Source of the DNA: Anaerobiospirillum sp. NML120449
GTDB lineage: Bacteria; Pseudomonadota; Gammaproteobacteria; Enterobacterales; Succinivibrionaceae
DNA: 64,000 nucleotides
Reading direction: 5' to 3'
NCBI RefSeq assembly: GCF_023051105.1
Contig: NZ_JALKIL010000026.1
Span: 1-64,000 of the forward strand
Both the position numbers and the translations under genes were made by a program. Below, in pieces: positions 20,085 to 30,153 of the stretch. The notes beneath the pieces were generated by a model. That model saw only the letters and a list, made by a program, of their open reading frames with translations. It was not told the DNA's origin and made no database searches. Position 1 is the stretch's first letter. Each line of letters begins with the position of its first letter.

Positions 20085-21221
20085 TCAGAACTTGAGCTCG
20101 TCCGGGATTGGCAGCTCCTTGTCCAGATCCTTTGGAGGAACAGGTGCCTTACCCTCACGGTAGGCCTTGGTACCAAGTACCCATGCCAGAACCTGAGCCA
20201 CAGCCTGGAACAGACCACGGGGAATTTCACGGTCAAGATCGGTGGTGTAGTACAGCGAACGGGCCAGAGGCGGCAGCTGCAGCACCGGAATCTTGTATTC
20301 GCGGGCAATTTCCTTGATCTTTTCGGCCACTTCATCCACGCCCTTGGCCACAACCAGCGGAGCCAGTTCACCATCAGGGTCATAGGACAGAGCCACGGCA
20401 TAGTGGGTAGGGTTGGTAACTACCACGTCAGCGGCAGGAACCTTGGACATCATACGGCGGGCAGCCATTTCGTACTGCATACGCCTCATACGGCTCTTGA
20501 GCTGAGGATTACCTTCAGTCTCCTTCATTTCATCCTTGAGTTCCTGCTTGGTCATACGCAGCTGTTGACGGTACTGCCAGATCTGGAAAGGAACGTCGAT
20601 AAGAATGATTGGTACCATGGCACACACGATGATGAGCATGAACCAGAAGAGAATTGAGAAGGCGTCACTTACCGCCGCAAAAACGTCAATGTATGACAGT
20701 CGCAGAATTTCGTTGATTCGCCCTGAGATCAGCACGTAGCAAATCGAACCGATACACGCGACTTTGGCAATACTCTTGAGCAGCTCCATCACGGAGTTCA
20801 TGCTGAAGATGCGCTTGAAACCGTTGATAGGATTGAGCTTGTCAGGCTTTGGCATGATAGCTTCAGTTGAGAAGTTCATACCGCCAATCATGGTATTGCC
20901 GATAAAGGCTGCTACCAGCATGGTTCCGCAGATTGCCAGGATGGGTACGGCAATGAGGAAAATGTTCTGATAGAAAATACGGCCCATTTCATAAAGATCA
21001 AAAGCCTGATCTTTGGTAAGGGTGAAGGAGTGCCTCATGAGCTGGACCATGCCCTCACCCAGGAAAGGCGACATGACCCAGATTGAAGCTACACCGGAGA
21101 GCAGCACGAAGAACGTACCGGCTTCACGCGAACGCGGCAGCTGACCTTTCTTTCTCGCGTCCTGTATTCGTTTGCCAGTCGGCTCTTCGGTCTTCTCCTG
21201 TCCATCGGACGACTCGGCCAT
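20085..21221 (-). CDS. flhB: Flagellar export switch protein FlhB
   Basis: FlhB is the type III export gate component that switches substrate from rod/hook to filament proteins. The 378-residue protein has the cytoplasmic start KTEEPTGKRIQDARKKGQ, four hydrophobic segments (about 36-56, 86-110, 152-168, 186-212) and the autocleavage motif NPTH at 270-273. Its length matches the family (380-385). FlhB is distinguished from type III secretion SctU proteins by overall length and the N-terminal EEPTxKR pattern, though SctU remains the alternative. I chose the ATG at 21221 with AGGAG upstream. It stands alone: no flhA, fliR or fliQ adjoins it, which is unusual. Confidence 0.93.
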   Translation of the reverse strand: MAESSDGQEKTEEPTGKRIQDARKKGQLPRSREAGTFFVLLSGVASIWVMSPFLGEGMVQLMRHSFTLTKDQAFDLYEMGRIFYQNIFLIAVPILAICGTMLVAAFIGNTMIGGMNFSTEAIMPKPDKLNPINGFKRIFSMNSVMELLKSIAKVACIGSICYVLISGRINEILRLSYIDVFAAVSDAFSILFWFMLIIVCAMVPIILIDVPFQIWQYRQQLRMTKQELKDEMKETEGNPQLKSRMRRMQYEMAARRMMSKVPAADVVVTNPTHYAVALSYDPDGELAPLVVAKGVDEVAEKIKEIAREYKIPVLQLPPLARSLYYTTDLDREIPRGLFQAVAQVLAWVLGTKAYREGKAPVPPKDLDKELPIPDELKF

Positions 21222-21283
21222 TTCATCTCCTCTGTCATTGCCCCCGGAGGGCATGGCCCCTGTCCCTGCTTTAAAAACAGACA

Positions 21284-21315
21284 AGGCAGCATCTGAAAAA
21301 CAAAGATGCTGCCCC
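21284..21315 (-). terminator. Hairpin in the flhB upstream region
   Basis: GGCAGCATCT pairs perfectly with AGATGCTGCC around a 9-base loop. In minus reading it is followed after 6 bases by T5. It lies about 70 bases upstream of the flhB start, so it could be an attenuator in the flhB leader or a second parE terminator. Confidence 0.6.
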
Positions 21316-21604
21316 GGCCTGCATTTAACCTGACAGCAGTTACAGGTCCACACCAGTCCGGGAGCCAGGAAGGCCAGGAATAAATTCCTGACCCTGGCAC
21401 TAAGGGTTGATCATCAAAGGCCCTGCTCAAAAAGACAGGCCTTCACCACTGTGCCCGCATTCAGGCCAGGCTTAAATCAGGAACCTGACCGTCATGCAGA
21501 CGAAAAAGAAATCATGGCCACCGGCCGCCCTGCCGCCCTGGACCACGCAAAGCCTGGTCCGGGCAGCAGCACGGCTGCAGCCTTATGAGCACTCACAGGT
21601 CACC

Positions 21605-21640
21605 ATGACTCAAAGCTGGCTGGCGTAAAAGCCAGCCCGC
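21605..21640. other. Hairpin in the flhB-parE gap
   Basis: GCTGGC and GCCAGC flank GTAAAA, giving a short stem within the 845-base gap. There is no U tract, so its role is unclear. Confidence 0.4.
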
Positions 21641-21754
21641 ATCCATACCGACCTGTACAAAAGCTCTTGCAATTATGGAGCACATTTTAATGCCCCACGG
21701 GGCTATTTTAACGGCAAAACAGCGGAAATTGCTCATTGTGTGCGCCATGCATAC

Positions 21755-21794
21755 AAAAACAGTGAGGGCAGTCTGCCTGTAAGACAGACTGCCC
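21755..21794 (-). terminator. Terminator downstream of parE
   Basis: GGGCAGTCTG (21766-21775) pairs perfectly with CAGACTGCCC (21785-21794) around a 9-base loop. In minus reading it is followed by TCACTG and T5. It lies about 270 bases after the parE stop. Confidence 0.7.
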
Positions 21795-21922
21795 CCACTT
21801 CATTTTATCCCCGCCAGGCCTGGCAATTCCCGGCCTTCTCATGCCTGCTCATGGCCATGCCAAAGCTGGCCCAGCAGACCATACGATGGCGGCCTTGCTG
21901 GCCCGGTCAGCCAATGCAGGCC

Positions 21923-22010
21923 TGGCTGGACACACTGCGACATGCATGGCGTGACACACTGCGGCACGCATGGCTGGACACGCTGCGGCACGCATGGCGT
22001 GACATAAGCG
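21923..22010. repeat. 24-bp tandem repeat, 3.7 copies
   Basis: Units start at 21923, 21947, 21971 and 21995. They alternate between a TGGCTGGACAC and a TGGCGTGACAC opening, so the higher-order unit is 48 bp. They lie just past the parE stop codon and are not coding. Confidence 0.9.
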
Positions 22011-22066
22011 CAATGACATTCCCGGCCTGCCCAGGGACAGCGGCTGCGCGGACTCTCCGGGACTTA

Positions 22067-23992
22067 TCAGTCCATGAGCTCGGCCTTGTCGCCGTTCTCC
22101 TCAAGCCAGACACGACGGTCAGCTGCACGCTTTTTGGACAGCAGCATGTCAAAGAGAGCAAAGGTATTGTCCTGAACTTCATCGTCGAGAGTAAGCTGCA
22201 TCAGACGGCGTGACTGAGGAGCCAGAGTGGTTTCACGCAGCTGCTCAGGATTCATCTCACCAAGACCCTTAAAGCGCTGAATCTTGATGTTCTCAGGCTT
22301 GGCACCGCGCTTGATAAGCTGCTTTTTCTTGACCTCAAGTTCAGCATCATCAAGGGCATATTCCTTGTCCTTGCCACTGTCGATACGGTACAGAGGAGGA
22401 CAGGCTACATATACGTGACCTTCCTTGACCAGACGGGTGAAGTGACGGGCAAAAAGGGCACACAGCAGAGTACCGATGTGCAGACCGTCAGAGTCTGCGT
22501 CAGCAAGAATACAGATCTTGTCATAGCGCAGTCCCTTGAGATCAGAGCTGTCCGGGTCAAGGCCAATGGCCACGGAAATAGCCCTGATTTCCTCAGAGGC
22601 CAGGGCAGTATTGGCTGACACCTCCCAGGTGTTAAGAATCTTACCGCGCAGCGGCAAAATAGCCTGACAGGAGGCATCACGGGCCTGACGGGCCGATCCG
22701 CCTGCAGAGTCACCCTCTACAATAAAGAGCTCGGAGCGGGATGGATCAGTTGAGGTACAGTCCACCAGCTTGCCCGGTAACTGAGGGCCGCGCACAGCCT
22801 TCTTACGCTCAATAACGCGGGCAGAGGAGTCACGCTCCCTGGCTGCTGCGATAATGAGGTTGGCAATGGCACGGGCATCTTCAACGTTGGCATTCAGATA
22901 CAGGGAGAAACGGTCCTTAACCGCACTTTCCACCAGCGGAGCACACTCACGTGAGGAGAGCTTTTCCTTGGTCTGACCTGCAAACTGAGGATCCCTTATC
23001 TTTACAGACAGTACAAAAGAGCAGCCCGCCCAGATGTCATCAGGCACGAGTTTGAGATTACGTGGCAGCAGATTGTGCAGGTCACAGAACTCACGCATGG
23101 CGGCCAGCAGGCCGATACGGAAGCCGTTAACGTGTGTGCCGCCCTCAGCTGTAGGAATGAGGTTTACAAAGGACTCGCGTACGCGCTCGACACCCTCGGT
23201 CTCCCAGGCAACAGCAAAGGCAATTTCAAAGTCATCGCCCTTGATGCTCTCGGAATAACCGGTGGCTGGCAGAATTTCACGGCCGGAGCACTGGTTTAAC
23301 AGATAGGCACCTACTGATCCCTCATGAACCCAGGTAAATTCCTCACCTGTTTTGACATTAAGGAAGTGAACAGTAAGACCAGGACAGAGCACGGCCTTGG
23401 CCTTGAGCAGATGCATCAGGGCCTTGAAGTTGAAATTACCGCTGTCAAAGTAGGAGGCATCAGGCCAGAAGCGAATTGAAGTGCCGGTGCTGCTTTTCTT
23501 GCAGGTACCTGCTTCCTTGAGGTCTTCGGCCTTGTTGCCATTTTCATAGGCAATGGAATAGATGATGCCATTGCGCTGAATACGGGCCTCAAGACGGGTA
23601 GACAGGGCATTAACCACGCTGACACCCACACCGTGCAGACCGCCGGAGAATCCGTAACTGTCCTTGCTGAACTTGCCACCGGCATGCAGACGGCCAAAGA
23701 TAAGCTCTACAGCCGGTACCTTTTCGGTAGGATGCATGTCTACAGGCATGCCACGGCCGTTATCAATAACCTCAAGGGAATTGTCCTCGTGCAGCACTAC
23801 ATCAATATAGTTGGCATAGCCTGCAAGGGCTTCGTCCACCGAGTTGTCGATAACCTCCATGGCCAGATGGTTAGGGCTGGTGGTATCGGTATACATGCCA
23901 GGACGGCGACGTACCGGCTCAAGGCCCTCAAGAACCTCAATGGATGAACCATCGTATACAGGAGGAGTATTTGCTTTATCAGCTTTAGCCAT
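22067..23992 (-). CDS. parE: DNA topoisomerase IV subunit B (ParE)
   Basis: ATPase subunit of topoisomerase IV, which decatenates daughter chromosomes. GHKL ATPase motifs are present: EVIDNSVDEALAG, NGRGMPVD and GFSGGLHGVGVSVVNALS. TOPRIM motifs are EGDSAGGSARQARD and ADADSDGLHIGTLL. The 640-residue length and the ADSDGLHI form (as in ParE rather than GyrB, which also carries a C-terminal insertion) support ParE. I chose the ATG at 23992, giving MAKADKANT, with AGG upstream. In E. coli it forms an operon with yqiA, cpdA and nudF; here those genes lie 15-20 kb away with tolC, hldE and accessory genes between. Confidence 0.96.
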   Translation of the reverse strand: MAKADKANTPPVYDGSSIEVLEGLEPVRRRPGMYTDTTSPNHLAMEVIDNSVDEALAGYANYIDVVLHEDNSLEVIDNGRGMPVDMHPTEKVPAVELIFGRLHAGGKFSKDSYGFSGGLHGVGVSVVNALSTRLEARIQRNGIIYSIAYENGNKAEDLKEAGTCKKSSTGTSIRFWPDASYFDSGNFNFKALMHLLKAKAVLCPGLTVHFLNVKTGEEFTWVHEGSVGAYLLNQCSGREILPATGYSESIKGDDFEIAFAVAWETEGVERVRESFVNLIPTAEGGTHVNGFRIGLLAAMREFCDLHNLLPRNLKLVPDDIWAGCSFVLSVKIRDPQFAGQTKEKLSSRECAPLVESAVKDRFSLYLNANVEDARAIANLIIAAARERDSSARVIERKKAVRGPQLPGKLVDCTSTDPSRSELFIVEGDSAGGSARQARDASCQAILPLRGKILNTWEVSANTALASEEIRAISVAIGLDPDSSDLKGLRYDKICILADADSDGLHIGTLLCALFARHFTRLVKEGHVYVACPPLYRIDSGKDKEYALDDAELEVKKKQLIKRGAKPENIKIQRFKGLGEMNPEQLRETTLAPQSRRLMQLTLDDEVQDNTFALFDMLLSKKRAADRRVWLEENGDKAELMD

Positions 23993-24085
23993 AAAACCTG
24001 TCTTTCCCTTAAGTGAGATCAGAACCAATGCCAGCGCCCGTCCCTCACGCTACTGCCGCCAGCGTACCGCAGTGCGGCTGTGCAG

Positions 24086-24115
24086 CAGTGCGCAGTGCGG
24101 CAGTGCTGCGCACTG
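24086..24115. other. Inverted repeat upstream of parE
   Basis: CAGTGCGCAG and CTGCGCACTG form a perfect 10-bp stem around a 10-base loop, about 95-125 bases before the parE start. It could be an operator, a leader structure or chance GC-rich symmetry. Confidence 0.5.
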
Positions 24116-24282
24116 TGCGCTTAAACATCGCTCACGGATACGATGCCAGCTGTGGGTTGGGCCCCTCAGGCGCATGCAAGATTAGCACACTATTTTCTGC
24201 AAGCTAAGCCCGCTCCTCAAAAATGCAGCCTCTTTGCAACCCTGCCCATGGTATCAGCCCCACTGCAGCCATCACCACTCCA

Positions 24283-24354
24283 CCATGCCAAAGCATACAG
24301 CCATGCCGAAGCGTACGGCCATGCCAAAGCGTACAGCCATGCCGAAGCAAACGG
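24283..24354. repeat. 18-bp tandem repeat, four copies
   Basis: Four units of 18 bases start at 24283, 24301, 24319 and 24337. Variants CCATGCCAAAGC and CCATGCCGAAGC alternate, giving a 36-bp higher-order unit. The repeat lies between parE and the tRNA array. Confidence 0.9.
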
Positions 24355-24547
24355 CCAGCCCCTGCTCACAGCCAGGCAAATGCAGGCATGCAGCGTACCG
24401 GACGGGAAAGGCTGGGCAGCTCTCACTGCATGGCAGGAAAATAATGCAGCTGCCCTGCACAGAACTCAGCCTCTAAAGCACCAGGGCTTATAAATACGGG
24501 CCTGCAGACCTGTGCAAAGTTGAGGTTAAAATTTTTTTAAAAAGTTG

Positions 24548-24575
24548 TTGACAGGCCAAAAAGTGAATGTATAAT
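24548..24575 (+). promoter_or_regulatory. Sigma-70 promoter of the tRNA-Ala array
   Basis: A perfect -35 TTGACA (24548-24553) and perfect -10 TATAAT (24570-24575) are 16 bases apart. They lie 22 bases before the first tRNA. This is the clearest promoter in the window. Confidence 0.92.
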
Positions 24576-24597
24576 GAGCTTCGTTTTCTGACGACGT

Positions 24598-24673
<76 letters not shown>

Positions 24674-24695
24674 GAAAGAAAACAATAACCAGATT

Positions 24696-24771
24696 GGGGG
24701 TATAGCTCAGTTGGGAGAGCATCTGCTTTGCAAGCAGAGGGTCTACGGTTCGATCCCGTATACCTCCACCA
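24696..24771 (+). tRNA. tRNA-Ala (UGC), copy 1
   Basis: 76 bases with encoded CCA. The acceptor stem GGGGGTA pairs with TACCTCC and carries G3-U70. The anticodon loop TTTGCAA gives UGC. The spacer from the previous tRNA is 22 bases. Confidence 0.97.
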
Positions 24772-24777
24772 TAAAGT

Positions 24778-24853
<76 letters not shown>

Positions 24854-24880
24854 TTACTTAATGCGATCTGGTAAGCCCTA

Positions 24881-24956
24881 GGGGGTATAGCTCAGTTGGG
24901 AGAGCATCTGCTTTGCAAGCAGAGGGTCTACGGTTCGATCCCGTATACCTCCACCA
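24881..24956 (+). tRNA. tRNA-Ala (UGC), copy 2
   Basis: Identical in sequence to the UGC copy at 24696. The spacer from the previous tRNA is 27 bases; CCA is encoded. Confidence 0.97.
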
Positions 24957-24969
24957 TCTACTATCATGT

Positions 24970-25045
<76 letters not shown>

Positions 25046-25061
25046 TACATGATACAAAGAC

Positions 25062-25083
25062 AGACCTTAACAGGTCTTTTTTT
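25062..25083 (+). terminator. Terminator of the tRNA-Ala array
   Basis: AGACCT and AGGTCT close a TAAC loop, followed by a run of seven T. It ends a single transcript carrying five tRNAs. Confidence 0.88.
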
Positions 25084-26368
25084 ATGCCCAGATGTTGTAT
25101 CTATCAAACATCAGTCCAGGCCGATTCACAGGCTATTTCTCCCCACATCAAAACTCCAAAACAGCCCCACTTTCGTCAGCCCCCTGCCAGCTGATCTGAA
25201 GCCTGCCTCGACATCAGGCCACTCTCTTCAACGCCAATTACCTTTCATCTAAATCCCCATACCAGACCAGGCCCAGCCTGGAGCTCGCACCAGCTCTGCC
25301 ACCAGCTCTGCTACCAGCTCTGCCACCAGTTTTGTGCTGTCCATGCGCCTGTCCATAATCACATTGCCCTCCAGGTAAGCGCTGGCCTGTGCTGCAGCAA
25401 ATGCTGCAGCCACTGCTGCCGACCATGATGCATGACATGCTGCTGGGCTGTTGCCCTGTGAACAGAGGCTGTCCATGCAGCAGCTGCTGCGCTGCAGCTG
25501 CTGTGCTGTAGCTGCCCTGCTGCGTGGCTGTCACGCTCTGGTCCTGGCAGCATGCCTTGCGATGGGCAGGCTTGTCATTGTTCTATTTGCATGTGATTAT
25601 GCTGTGCACAGTGCCCGGAGAGGTTTAGACAAACAGGCGATTAACCCCAATATGTAAGTTAAATGCGATATACAGGCTGTTTTGTGAATACTTTTTTCGA
25701 AACTTTCACACATTTTTCTTTAACATACATACATGAATGTACGTAAAATAGTTTACAATTGAGGGTCACGAAAACTGTAATTCTCCCTGGCGTTATGGCT
25801 CTTTTCTTTCAGCTGGCCATACCTGCAGGTGACGTTCACATCTGGTGCAGGTCACTTAATTTGTGCTGATCTAAGGAAAATATAACCTTATGACTGCATA
25901 ATGGAGCAATCAGTTTTTACTCTGTCAGCGCAGGTGGCTGTGCCAGGGCGTAAGCATGCCCATGCATGAGCATTCACTGGTATGAGCATGCAAAGGCATC
26001 AGGCAGCACAGACTGACAGGAAAGTATCAGGGAAGAGCTGACATCATTGCACAACAGTCTTACAGGACGAAGTAAGGGATTATGCGCCCCGGGTTAAAGG
26101 CGCAGTATTAATGGCGCAGATATCAAAGCGCAGCTTCGTTAACAGGTGCACAACGGCACCGGCCTGAGCGCTCCTGGGATAAGGATGCGCAGGCTGTTTT
26201 TTCTGACTGGGCCCCCTGCCCCTGCAGTTTGTTCAATACAGCCCCCGCTACGGGTTTTCCCTGCCAAAGTTTCTTTTTCCACGCCTGTAATGGCCGGCAA
26301 TACAGTGCTCACATGTGACTGTTTATGCCCTGAGCCCGTCAGGCTGCCCCCTGAGATTGAGGTTGCAA
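25084..26368. other. Gap between tRNA array and tolC, with repeats and candidate promoter
   Basis: 25289-25336 holds four 12-bp units of ACCAGCTCTGCC. 25380-25520 is rich in CTGCAGC-like words. An AT-rich part follows (25680-25760) with TTTAAC and TAAAAT 18 bases apart and an imperfect 18-bp palindrome at 25727-25744 overlapping them. This is a possible regulated promoter for tolC, but it would leave a leader of about 600 bases. No gene is supported. Confidence 0.45.
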
Positions 26369-27742
26369 ATGCGTTTTAAAGTTGGAATGCTGGCAATGGC
26401 CGTTGCCGGTCTGCTGGGTACCGGTATTACTTCAGTACAGGCCGAAGACCTGCTCGAGATTTATAACGAGGCTTATCAGAGAGATCCTGTCGTTCTGCAG
26501 GCCAAAGCCAATCGTGACCGTGCAGTATCTGCCATTGACGAAGCTACTGCAGCTCTGCTTCCTCAGATCAATGTAACTGGCAGCATTACCGGTTCCCGTA
26601 TTGATCCTGTAGGTAACGGCAGCTCCTATAACAGCCGCACCACCAAGGGCAGCGTTGATCTGTCTCAGGCTCTGTGGCGTCACAGCTCATGGGTTAACCG
26701 TGACATCGCTACCAAGACTGCCGCTCAGCAGGAGCTGATGTACAACGATGCCATGCAGCAGCTGATTCTGCGCGTCTCTCAGGCTTACTTCTCCGTGCTT
26801 AATGCCGTTGACTCCGTAACCTTTGCCAAAGCCAATCAGACTGCCCTCAAGCGTCAGCTTGATGAGGCCACCCGTCGTTTCCAGGTAGGTCTGATCGCTG
26901 AGACTGACCAGCTCGAAGCCCAGGCGGCCTACGACCTTGCCTCTGCCCAGGTAATTCAGGCTGAGAACATCCTCATCAACTCCTATGAGGAAATCCGCAA
27001 GCTCATCGGCCGTCAGGTCACTTCCCTCAATGCCCTTGATGCCGCCCGCTTCACTCCTTTTGGTGTTGACCGCACCATCTCTCAGATTGTGGCTAATGCC
27101 GAAGAGAACAATCTGAGCCTGCAGGCCAGCATCATCAGCCGTGACATTGCCAAGGATCAGATTGTTCTGGCTCAGACCGGTCACGAGCCTACCATTAACC
27201 TCACAGGTTCCTACGGCGTATCTAACAGCAGCTATTCTGCAGATACCATGAGCGCCCAGGAAGGCACCAGCACTCAGGCTGCAGTAGGAGTTAACCTGAG
27301 CATGCCTATTTTCTCAGGCGGTGCTGTAAGCTCCCAGGTAACCCAGGCAGAGCACAACTATGTAGCCGCTTCCGAGGCTCTGGAACTGGCTCACCGTACC
27401 ATGGTGTCCAACGCCAATAACAATTACAACAACGTTCAGGCCGCCATTTCCTCAGTAAACGCCTACTCCCAGACTGAAAAGTCTGCCCAGAGTGCTCTTG
27501 AGGCCACCCAGGCAGGTTACGAGGTAGGTACCCGTACCATTTCTGACGTGCTCAATGCCACCCAGCAGCTCTACTCTGCCAAGCAGAGCCTCTCAGCTGC
27601 CCGCTTCAACTACGTCATGTCCCGTCTGCAGCTGCTCTATGTCGAAGGCAAGCTGACCGTTGCTGACATTGAAGCAATAAACCGTGGTCTGCAGCGCAAG
27701 GCTACCTCCATGCCATCAGTAAGCCACTCCACCAACAATTAA
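26369..27742 (+). CDS. tolC: TolC-family outer membrane efflux channel
   Basis: TolC trimers form the outer membrane and periplasmic tunnel used by RND and ABC efflux pumps and type I secretion. The 457-residue protein starts with a signal peptide (1-25, cleavage after SVQA) and follows with EDLLEIYNEAYQRDP, the classic TolC N-terminus. It has the two internally repeated halves, each with coiled-coil helices and a barrel segment (NVTGSITG and NLTGSYGVS). GYEVGTRTISDVLNATQQLY is a strong TolC match. I chose the ATG at 26369: it gives the signal peptide and has GAGG 8 bases upstream. tolC is next to nudF/cpdA/parE in E. coli; here parE and the tRNA array are upstream and hldE follows convergently. 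Confidence 0.96.
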   Translation: MRFKVGMLAMAVAGLLGTGITSVQAEDLLEIYNEAYQRDPVVLQAKANRDRAVSAIDEATAALLPQINVTGSITGSRIDPVGNGSSYNSRTTKGSVDLSQALWRHSSWVNRDIATKTAAQQELMYNDAMQQLILRVSQAYFSVLNAVDSVTFAKANQTALKRQLDEATRRFQVGLIAETDQLEAQAAYDLASAQVIQAENILINSYEEIRKLIGRQVTSLNALDAARFTPFGVDRTISQIVANAEENNLSLQASIISRDIAKDQIVLAQTGHEPTINLTGSYGVSNSSYSADTMSAQEGTSTQAAVGVNLSMPIFSGGAVSSQVTQAEHNYVAASEALELAHRTMVSNANNNYNNVQAAISSVNAYSQTEKSAQSALEATQAGYEVGTRTISDVLNATQQLYSAKQSLSAARFNYVMSRLQLLYVEGKLTVADIEAINRGLQRKATSMPSVSHSTNN

Positions 27743-27826
27743 TTTCTTCCAGGGTCCCTGAGCATCTGCCCATGGACCACCAGTGGTGTCCTGGCGCTCT
27801 GGCCAATGGCCAGTCCCCGGACAGCG

Positions 27827-27865
27827 AAAAAGGCCTGACCCTCAATGAGGATCAGGCCTTTTTCA
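27827..27865 (+). terminator. Bidirectional terminator between tolC and hldE
   Basis: AAAAAGGCCTGA and TCAGGCCTTTTT pair perfectly around a 14-base centre that can extend the stem. Convergent tolC (plus) and hldE (minus) can share it. Confidence 0.9.
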
Positions 27866-27980
27866 TTGGGCGGACAGCGCAGTCCGCGCTGGCATCACGG
27901 GCCGCACGCATCGGCCTGCGCTCCAGCTGCCCAGCATGGCCAGCTGGCCATGCAGGCAGCCGGGCGGCTGGCAGCGAGGC

Positions 27981-29414
27981 TTACTGGGCCTTAATCTTGT
28001 TGACTATGCCTGTGGTGGAGCAGTTATCAACGAAGTTGAGGATCTTCACTGAGCCGCCATTGGCCAGTACTTCCTTGTGACCTGCAATCTGCTCGACCTT
28101 GTAGTCACCGCCCTTGACCAGGATATCAGGGAGCACGCGGCCAATCAGGCGCTGCGGGGTCTGTTCACTGAAAGGAACAACCATGTCCACACAGCTCAGG
28201 GCAGCCAGCACGTCCATACGGTTTTCAAGGGGCACAATTGGACGGGTCGGGCCTTTGAGAGCCTGAACGGACTCATCGGAATTTACGGCAACAATAAGGG
28301 CATCACCAAGAGCACGTGCCTTCTGCAGATAGTCCACATGGCCTTTGTGCAGAATGTCAAAGCAGCCATTGGTCATGACCACACGCTTTCCTTTCTGTTT
28401 TAAGAAAGCAACTTCCTCAACAAGCTCATCTTCAGTAAGCACGCCACAGTGCTTGCAGGCATCCTCACCGGCACCGTAGACATCCTCATGAAGCTCGCGC
28501 GGGGTTACGGTTGAGGTACCCAGCTTGCCCACTACAATTCCGGCAGCACGGTTAGCCACAGCACAGGCCTCTGGCAGGTCGCAGCCGCTGGCAAGGCAGG
28601 CAGCCAGGGTAGCAATTACGGTATCACCGGCACCGGTAACGTCATAAACTTCACGGGCACAGGTTGGGATATGCAGCGGAGCCTTACCCGGAACAATCAG
28701 GGACATGCCGTCCTCTGAGCGTGTTACCAGCAGGGCATCGAGCTGATGCTCCTTGATGAGGTTGAGGGCTTTGCGCTCGAGGTCTTCATTGTCAGTAACC
28801 TTGCCGACTACAGCCTCAAACTCGGACATGTTAGGGGTAAGCAGAGTAGCGCCACGGTAACGGGAGAAATCAGTGCCCTTTGGATCTACCAGCACAATGA
28901 TGTTCTTGCGGCGGCAGTCCTGAATCATGGTCTGTACTGAGGACAGGGCACCCTTGCCATAGTCTGAGCAGATAACCACGCGGGTATCGCGCATGCACTT
29001 GCGTAAAGCGGCCATGATGCTGCCCTGATCGACCTTTTCATAGCCCTTTTCAAAATCAACGCGCAGCAGCTGCTGATGGCGGCTGAGAATACGCAGTTTG
29101 GTAATAGTTGGCAGATCTTCGCTTTCAATAAAGCGCACATCAATATTCTTTTCGGCCAGCAGCTGCTTTAAGGACTCGCCAGACTCATCCTTGCCGATAA
29201 TGCCCACGATGTCGCAGCTGATACCAAAGGCTGAGAGGTTTAAGGCTACGTTGGCGGCGCCACCGGCACGGTTCTCATAACGGTCGACATTGACCACAGG
29301 AACCGGAGCTTCCGGGGAAATACGACTTGAAGAGCCATACCAGTAACGATCCAGCATGACATCGCCAACAACGGTTACACGACCGTTGAACTCGGGGATC
29401 TTGATAAAATCCAT
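27981..29414 (-). CDS. hldE: Bifunctional heptose 7-P kinase / heptose 1-P adenylyltransferase HldE
   Basis: HldE makes ADP-heptose for the LPS inner core. The N-terminal ribokinase-fold kinase has [17 protein letters not shown] and the catalytic [11 protein letters not shown]. The C-terminal cytidylyltransferase-fold domain has [17 protein letters not shown]. The 477 residues exactly match E. coli HldE (477), so both domains are complete. It implies heptose-containing LPS. The start has GAGG 9 bases upstream. It is convergent with tolC and divergent from the MFS gene that follows. Confidence 0.98.
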   Translation of the reverse strand: MDFIKIPEFNGRVTVVGDVMLDRYWYGSSSRISPEAPVPVVNVDRYENRAGGAANVALNLSAFGISCDIVGIIGKDESGESLKQLLAEKNIDVRFIESEDLPTITKLRILSRHQQLLRVDFEKGYEKVDQGSIMAALRKCMRDTRVVICSDYGKGALSSVQTMIQDCRRKNIIVLVDPKGTDFSRYRGATLLTPNMSEFEAVVGKVTDNEDLERKALNLIKEHQLDALLVTRSEDGMSLIVPGKAPLHIPTCAREVYDVTGAGDTVIATLAACLASGCDLPEACAVANRAAGIVVGKLGTSTVTPRELHEDVYGAGEDACKHCGVLTEDELVEEVAFLKQKGKRVVMTNGCFDILHKGHVDYLQKARALGDALIVAVNSDESVQALKGPTRPIVPLENRMDVLAALSCVDMVVPFSEQTPQRLIGRVLPDILVKGGDYKVEQIAGHKEVLANGGSVKILNFVDNCSTTGIVNKIKAQ

Positions 29415-29615
29415 CCGCCTTTACCTCAACTTGTCCATAATGGCACCAGCTGTGCCTAAGCAACGCAGCATCACCTGACCATAAAACCGGCCCCGCAAGG
29501 ACCTGTCAGATGTGCTGAATTTATCTTAGCAATAATAGCAAAAATATTAATGCTCCAAACCGCCGCCGCCGCGCCGGACACAGTTTTTCCCCACCGTCGC
29601 GTCCACGTCCGCTCA

Positions 29616-29747
29616 GAGGTCCGACCAGCACGTACAGCTAAAAGGCCGGACCTGCCCGCACAGCTCATCAGGCCGACCTGCCCGCACAGCTAAAAGGCCG
29701 GACCTGCACGTACAGCTCATCAGGCAGACCTGCCCGTACAGCTCTGC
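29616..29747. repeat. About 26-bp tandem repeat, five degenerate copies
   Basis: Units contain GACCTGCCCGCACAGCT or close variants, separated by CATCAGGC or AAAAGGCC (starts near 29616, 29644, 29671, 29696 and 29723). They fill most of the hldE-MFS gap. The rest of 29415-30153 holds no supported gene. Confidence 0.8.
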
Positions 29748-30153
29748 GGGGGACCAGTCCATGCAACCCAGTCCAGCCCATCCTGTGCCTCCAGCCCTGC
29801 TACCACAGCTGCAGTGCAGCCGACGCCGGGCACAAGTGCACAGTGTCGGGGCGCCAGGGCGGGATTTTTCGGGCTCTTTGATTTAGAATGAGCGGATAAG
29901 CTTTGCAGGCACACAAGCGTGCTGTGTGCTCAGACTTTACCGGACCCGGCCATTGCATGGCCAGGCAGCACTGTCTGTTGAGCCTGCTGCGGTCCATGAC
30001 TTTACAGAAATCCTGTTCTCAGTACCTGCCCCGGCAGTTGCGCTGCGCTGCTGCAGCAGCGCCAGTCGCTGCCCCTGGCTCCGCCTGCGCCAGCTGCCTG
30101 CCCGGCAGTGGCATGCTTTATCCGGTCTGTCAGCCTTTTCCAGGAGAGTGCCC

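Noticed and set aside
20085..21221. Type III secretion SctU rather than flagellar FlhB
   Set aside because: No type III secretion gene is nearby, and the length and N-terminal EEPTGKR pattern fit FlhB better. It is kept as an alternative only.
22067..23992. GyrB rather than ParE
   Set aside because: The ADSDGLHI form and 640-residue length match ParE; GyrB has an extra domain and is about 800 residues in this group.
29926..30153. 76-residue N-terminal extension of the sugar-porter-like MFS
   Set aside because: The stretch is Arg/Pro/Cys-rich and unlike transporters, and the ribosome site AGGAG sits right before TTG 30154.
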